23,823 bases of DNA from Betaproteobacteria bacterium (GTDB taxonomy: Bacteria > Pseudomonadota > Gammaproteobacteria > Burkholderiales > Casimicrobiaceae): assembly GCA_005889025.1 (NCBI GenBank), contig VBCZ01000016.1, positions 1 through 23,823 of the forward strand, given 5' to 3'. The notes beneath the pieces are model-generated. The model did not search any database. It saw nothing but the letters and a program-made list of their open reading frames with translations, and had not been told where the DNA came from. The translations under genes and the position numbers were made by a program. Of this stretch, positions 22,026 through 23,823 are shown piece after piece. Each line of letters begins with the position of its first letter. Position 1 is the stretch's first letter.

Positions 22026-23699
22026 TTACGCGGCCTTGCGCTTCGCTTCGTCGCGCAGCTCGCGACGGAGAATCTTGCCGACGTTCGACTTGGGCAGCTC
22101 CGTGCGAAACTCGATGTCGCGCGGGCACTTGTAGCCGGTCAGGTGCTCGCGGCAATGGGTGAGAACGCCGTCGGCAGTCAGAGCGGGGTCCTTTCTTACC
22201 ACGAACAATTTCACTGCCTCACCCGATTTCGCATCGGGAACGCCGATTGCAGCGCACTCCAGCACGCCCGGATGCATCGCAACGACCGCCTCCACTTCGT
22301 TCGGATATACGTTGAAGCCCGAAACCAGGATCATGTCTTTCTTGCGATCGACGATGCGAACGAAGCCGCGCTCGTCCATCACCCCGATGTCGCCGGTGGC
22401 AAGCCAGCCATCCTTGTCGATGACTTTTGCGGTCTCGTCGGGGCGCTTCCAGTATCCCGCCATGACCTGCGGACCCTTGATACAGATCTCGCCGCGTTGA
22501 CCGAGGTCCACGGTGTTTCCCTCGTCGTCGCGAAGGATGAGGTCGGTGGATGGAACCGGCAGGCCGATCGATCCGTTGTACTCGGGAAGATTCAACGGAT
22601 TGATCGTCGCCGCGGGCGAGGTTTCGGTCAATCCGTAGGCTTCGATCAACGGCTTGCCCGTCACATCGCGCCATTTTTCCGCGACTGCCTGCTGCACGGC
22701 CATGCCGCCGCCCAATGTCATCTGCAGGGCGGAAAAATCCAGCTTGGCAAACTCGGCATTGTTCACGAGCGCATTGAAAAGCGTATTGACGCCGGTAAAC
22801 GCGGTGAATCGGTAACGCCCCATTTCCTTGACCAGGCCCGGAATATCGCGAGGATTCGGAATAAGCACGTTTTCTGCGCCCAGCGTCATGAAAACAAGGC
22901 AATTCGCGGTGAGCGAAAAGATGTGGTACAGCGGGAGTGGGGTGATGATGACGTGGCGCTCTTCGCCGAGAAAGGGACGCACCCAGGCGCCCGCCTGCAG
23001 CAGATTAGCGACGATGTTCCCGTGCAAAAGCATTGCGCCCTTGGCAACGCCGGTCGTGCCGCCGGTGTACTGAAGGAACGCGATGTCCTTGTGGTCGAGA
23101 GGAACGGGCTCGAGCTTGCGCCGGCGCCCCTCGCCGAGTGCAGCCGGCAGCTGCATTGCCGCGGGGATCTTCCACGCCGGAATCATTTTCTTGACGTGAC
23201 GCAGCACGAAATCGACCAGGATGCCCTTCAACCCAAGCATGGTGCCGATGCTGGTCACGATCACATGCTTGACCTGTGTCCGGGGGAGAGCACTTGCCAG
23301 CGTATGCGCGAAGTTCTCGACGACAACGATCATTTCCGCGCCGCTGTCGGTCAACTGGTGCTCGAGCTCGCGCGCCGTATACAGCGGATTGACATTGACG
23401 ACGGTGCATCCCGCGCGAAGGATTCCGAACAGACACACTGGGTACTGAAGGATATTGGGCATCATCAACGCCACTCGCGCGCCCTTTTTCAAACCTCGGC
23501 CCTGCAGGAATGCGCCGAATGCGGTCGACATTGCGTCCAGCTCGGCGAAAGTGATGGTCCGCCCCATGCAGGAATAAGCCGGCCGAGAGCCGAATTTGGC
23601 GCAGCTCTCCTCGAGAACCTCCCTCACCGAAGCATATTTGCCGATGTCGATCTCGGCCGGGATCCCGGCAGGGTAGGACTTAAGCCAGATTTTTTCCAC
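22026..23699 (-). CDS. fadD: Long-chain fatty-acid-CoA ligase
   Basis: This 557-residue adenylate-forming enzyme shows the ANL motifs: the phosphate loop YTGGTTGVAKG (211-221), YGLTETSP (355-362), the GDIG/RIVDRKKDMI segment near 465-480, and the C-terminal catalytic lysine K542 (SNVGKILRREL). Length and FadD-like blocks such as PLYHIFSLTANC favour a long-chain acyl-CoA synthetase. It activates fatty acids with ATP and CoA at the inner membrane face. GTG 23699 is supported by GGGAGGGC three bases further upstream of an AAC spacer. In this direction it heads the run of fatty-acid genes; the 124 bases upstream to the window edge show no convincing promoter. Confidence 0.93.
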   Translation of the reverse strand: MEKIWLKSYPAGIPAEIDIGKYASVREVLEESCAKFGSRPAYSCMGRTITFAELDAMSTAFGAFLQGRGLKKGARVALMMPNILQYPVCLFGILRAGCTVVNVNPLYTARELEHQLTDSGAEMIVVVENFAHTLASALPRTQVKHVIVTSIGTMLGLKGILVDFVLRHVKKMIPAWKIPAAMQLPAALGEGRRRKLEPVPLDHKDIAFLQYTGGTTGVAKGAMLLHGNIVANLLQAGAWVRPFLGEERHVIITPLPLYHIFSLTANCLVFMTLGAENVLIPNPRDIPGLVKEMGRYRFTAFTGVNTLFNALVNNAEFAKLDFSALQMTLGGGMAVQQAVAEKWRDVTGKPLIEAYGLTETSPAATINPLNLPEYNGSIGLPVPSTDLILRDDEGNTVDLGQRGEICIKGPQVMAGYWKRPDETAKVIDKDGWLATGDIGVMDERGFVRIVDRKKDMILVSGFNVYPNEVEAVVAMHPGVLECAAIGVPDAKSGEAVKLFVVRKDPALTADGVLTHCREHLTGYKCPRDIEFRTELPKSNVGKILRRELRDEAKRKAA

Positions 23700-23702
23700 G
23701 TT

Positions 23703-23710
23703 GCCCTCCC
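23703..23710 (-). promoter_or_regulatory. Ribosome binding site of fadD (GGGAGGGC)
   Basis: On the - strand GGGAGGGC is followed by three bases and GTG 23699. It is the reason for accepting this GTG start. Confidence 0.65.
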
Positions 23711-23823
23711 ACGCGTTGCCGGTCTTTTGGAACCCACATGCCCCGGTCAGCGCTGCCCTGATGGTGGCACGAATTCCCCACGTGATGCCAGGTAATGCAG
23801 GGGGCCGCCTGTAAACGGCGCGA

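Noticed and set aside
22143..23795. 550-residue open frame on the + strand opposite fadD
   Set aside because: The fadD product has full-length motifs in the other frame; the + strand frame is a GC-bias shadow without family features.
23700..23823. Promoter or end of another gene upstream of fadD
   Set aside because: I saw no -35/-10 pair of good quality and no family-like coding sequence on either strand in these 124 bases; the window edge limits what can be said.
1..23823. Defence, toxin-antitoxin, phage or biosynthetic gene cluster
   Set aside because: All sizeable genes belong to housekeeping, envelope, transport or fatty-acid families or to small unknown families; no nuclease/helicase pairs, toxin-antitoxin pairs or synthase genes were found.

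Overview
The window is a gene-dense, high-GC chromosomal segment from a Gram-negative proteobacterium, most likely a betaproteobacterium. The basis is gene order and family content: lnt-glyQ-glyS-gmhB-plsC-metalloprotease, cyaY/lptM-lysA, gloB divergent from a yafS-like methyltransferase followed by rnhA, a lysine/alanine-rich histone H1-like protein, and DUF6352/DUF6265-type proteins. No rRNA, tRNA, CRISPR array, phage or conjugation gene was seen. This is mostly core chromosome with a few local anomalies, and I do not see a convincing new defence or mobile system.

Layout. (1) 1-5169, + strand: the end of lnt, then a tightly packed run of glyQ, glyS, gmhB, plsC and a YgjP/SprT-like metalloprotease, with several overlapping start/stop codons. 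It joins envelope work (lipoprotein acylation, heptose synthesis, phospholipid synthesis) to glycyl-tRNA synthetase. (2) 5180-7080: cyaY on the - strand, and divergently lptM and lysA; the lptM product looks as if it has lost its signal-peptide core. (3) 7081-8061: an AT-rich promoter region with a small palindrome, the H1-like gene, a strong intrinsic terminator, and a 288-bp element with terminal inverted repeats that ends next to the stop codon of mltD. (4) 8062-11599: gloB-mltD on the - strand, and the methyltransferase and rnhA on the + strand. The two start codons at the divergence share two bases. (5) 11689-13603, - strand: an APC-type permease whose C-terminal domain is broken by a frameshift, so its frame stays open antisense through rnhA. 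(6) 13718-16256, - strand: a TPR protein, a DUF6265 exported protein, a DUF6352 protein and a chalcone-isomerase-like exported protein. (7) 16313-23699, - strand: a fatty-acid uptake and beta-oxidation block: acyl-CoA synthetase (fadD type), hotdog thioesterase, FadL-type outer-membrane porin, FadN-type hydroxyacyl-CoA dehydrogenase/enoyl-CoA hydratase, and thiolase.

How the genes work together. The right-hand block can bring long-chain fatty acids across the outer membrane (FadL), activate them (FadD), trim or recycle acyl-CoA (thioesterase), and carry out hydration, dehydrogenation and thiolysis (FadN-type protein plus thiolase). No acyl-CoA dehydrogenase is present in the window. The exported chalcone-isomerase-fold protein just downstream may belong to the same lipid-related transcript, but that is inference. 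Function calls come from recognising protein families by eye; no database search was run.
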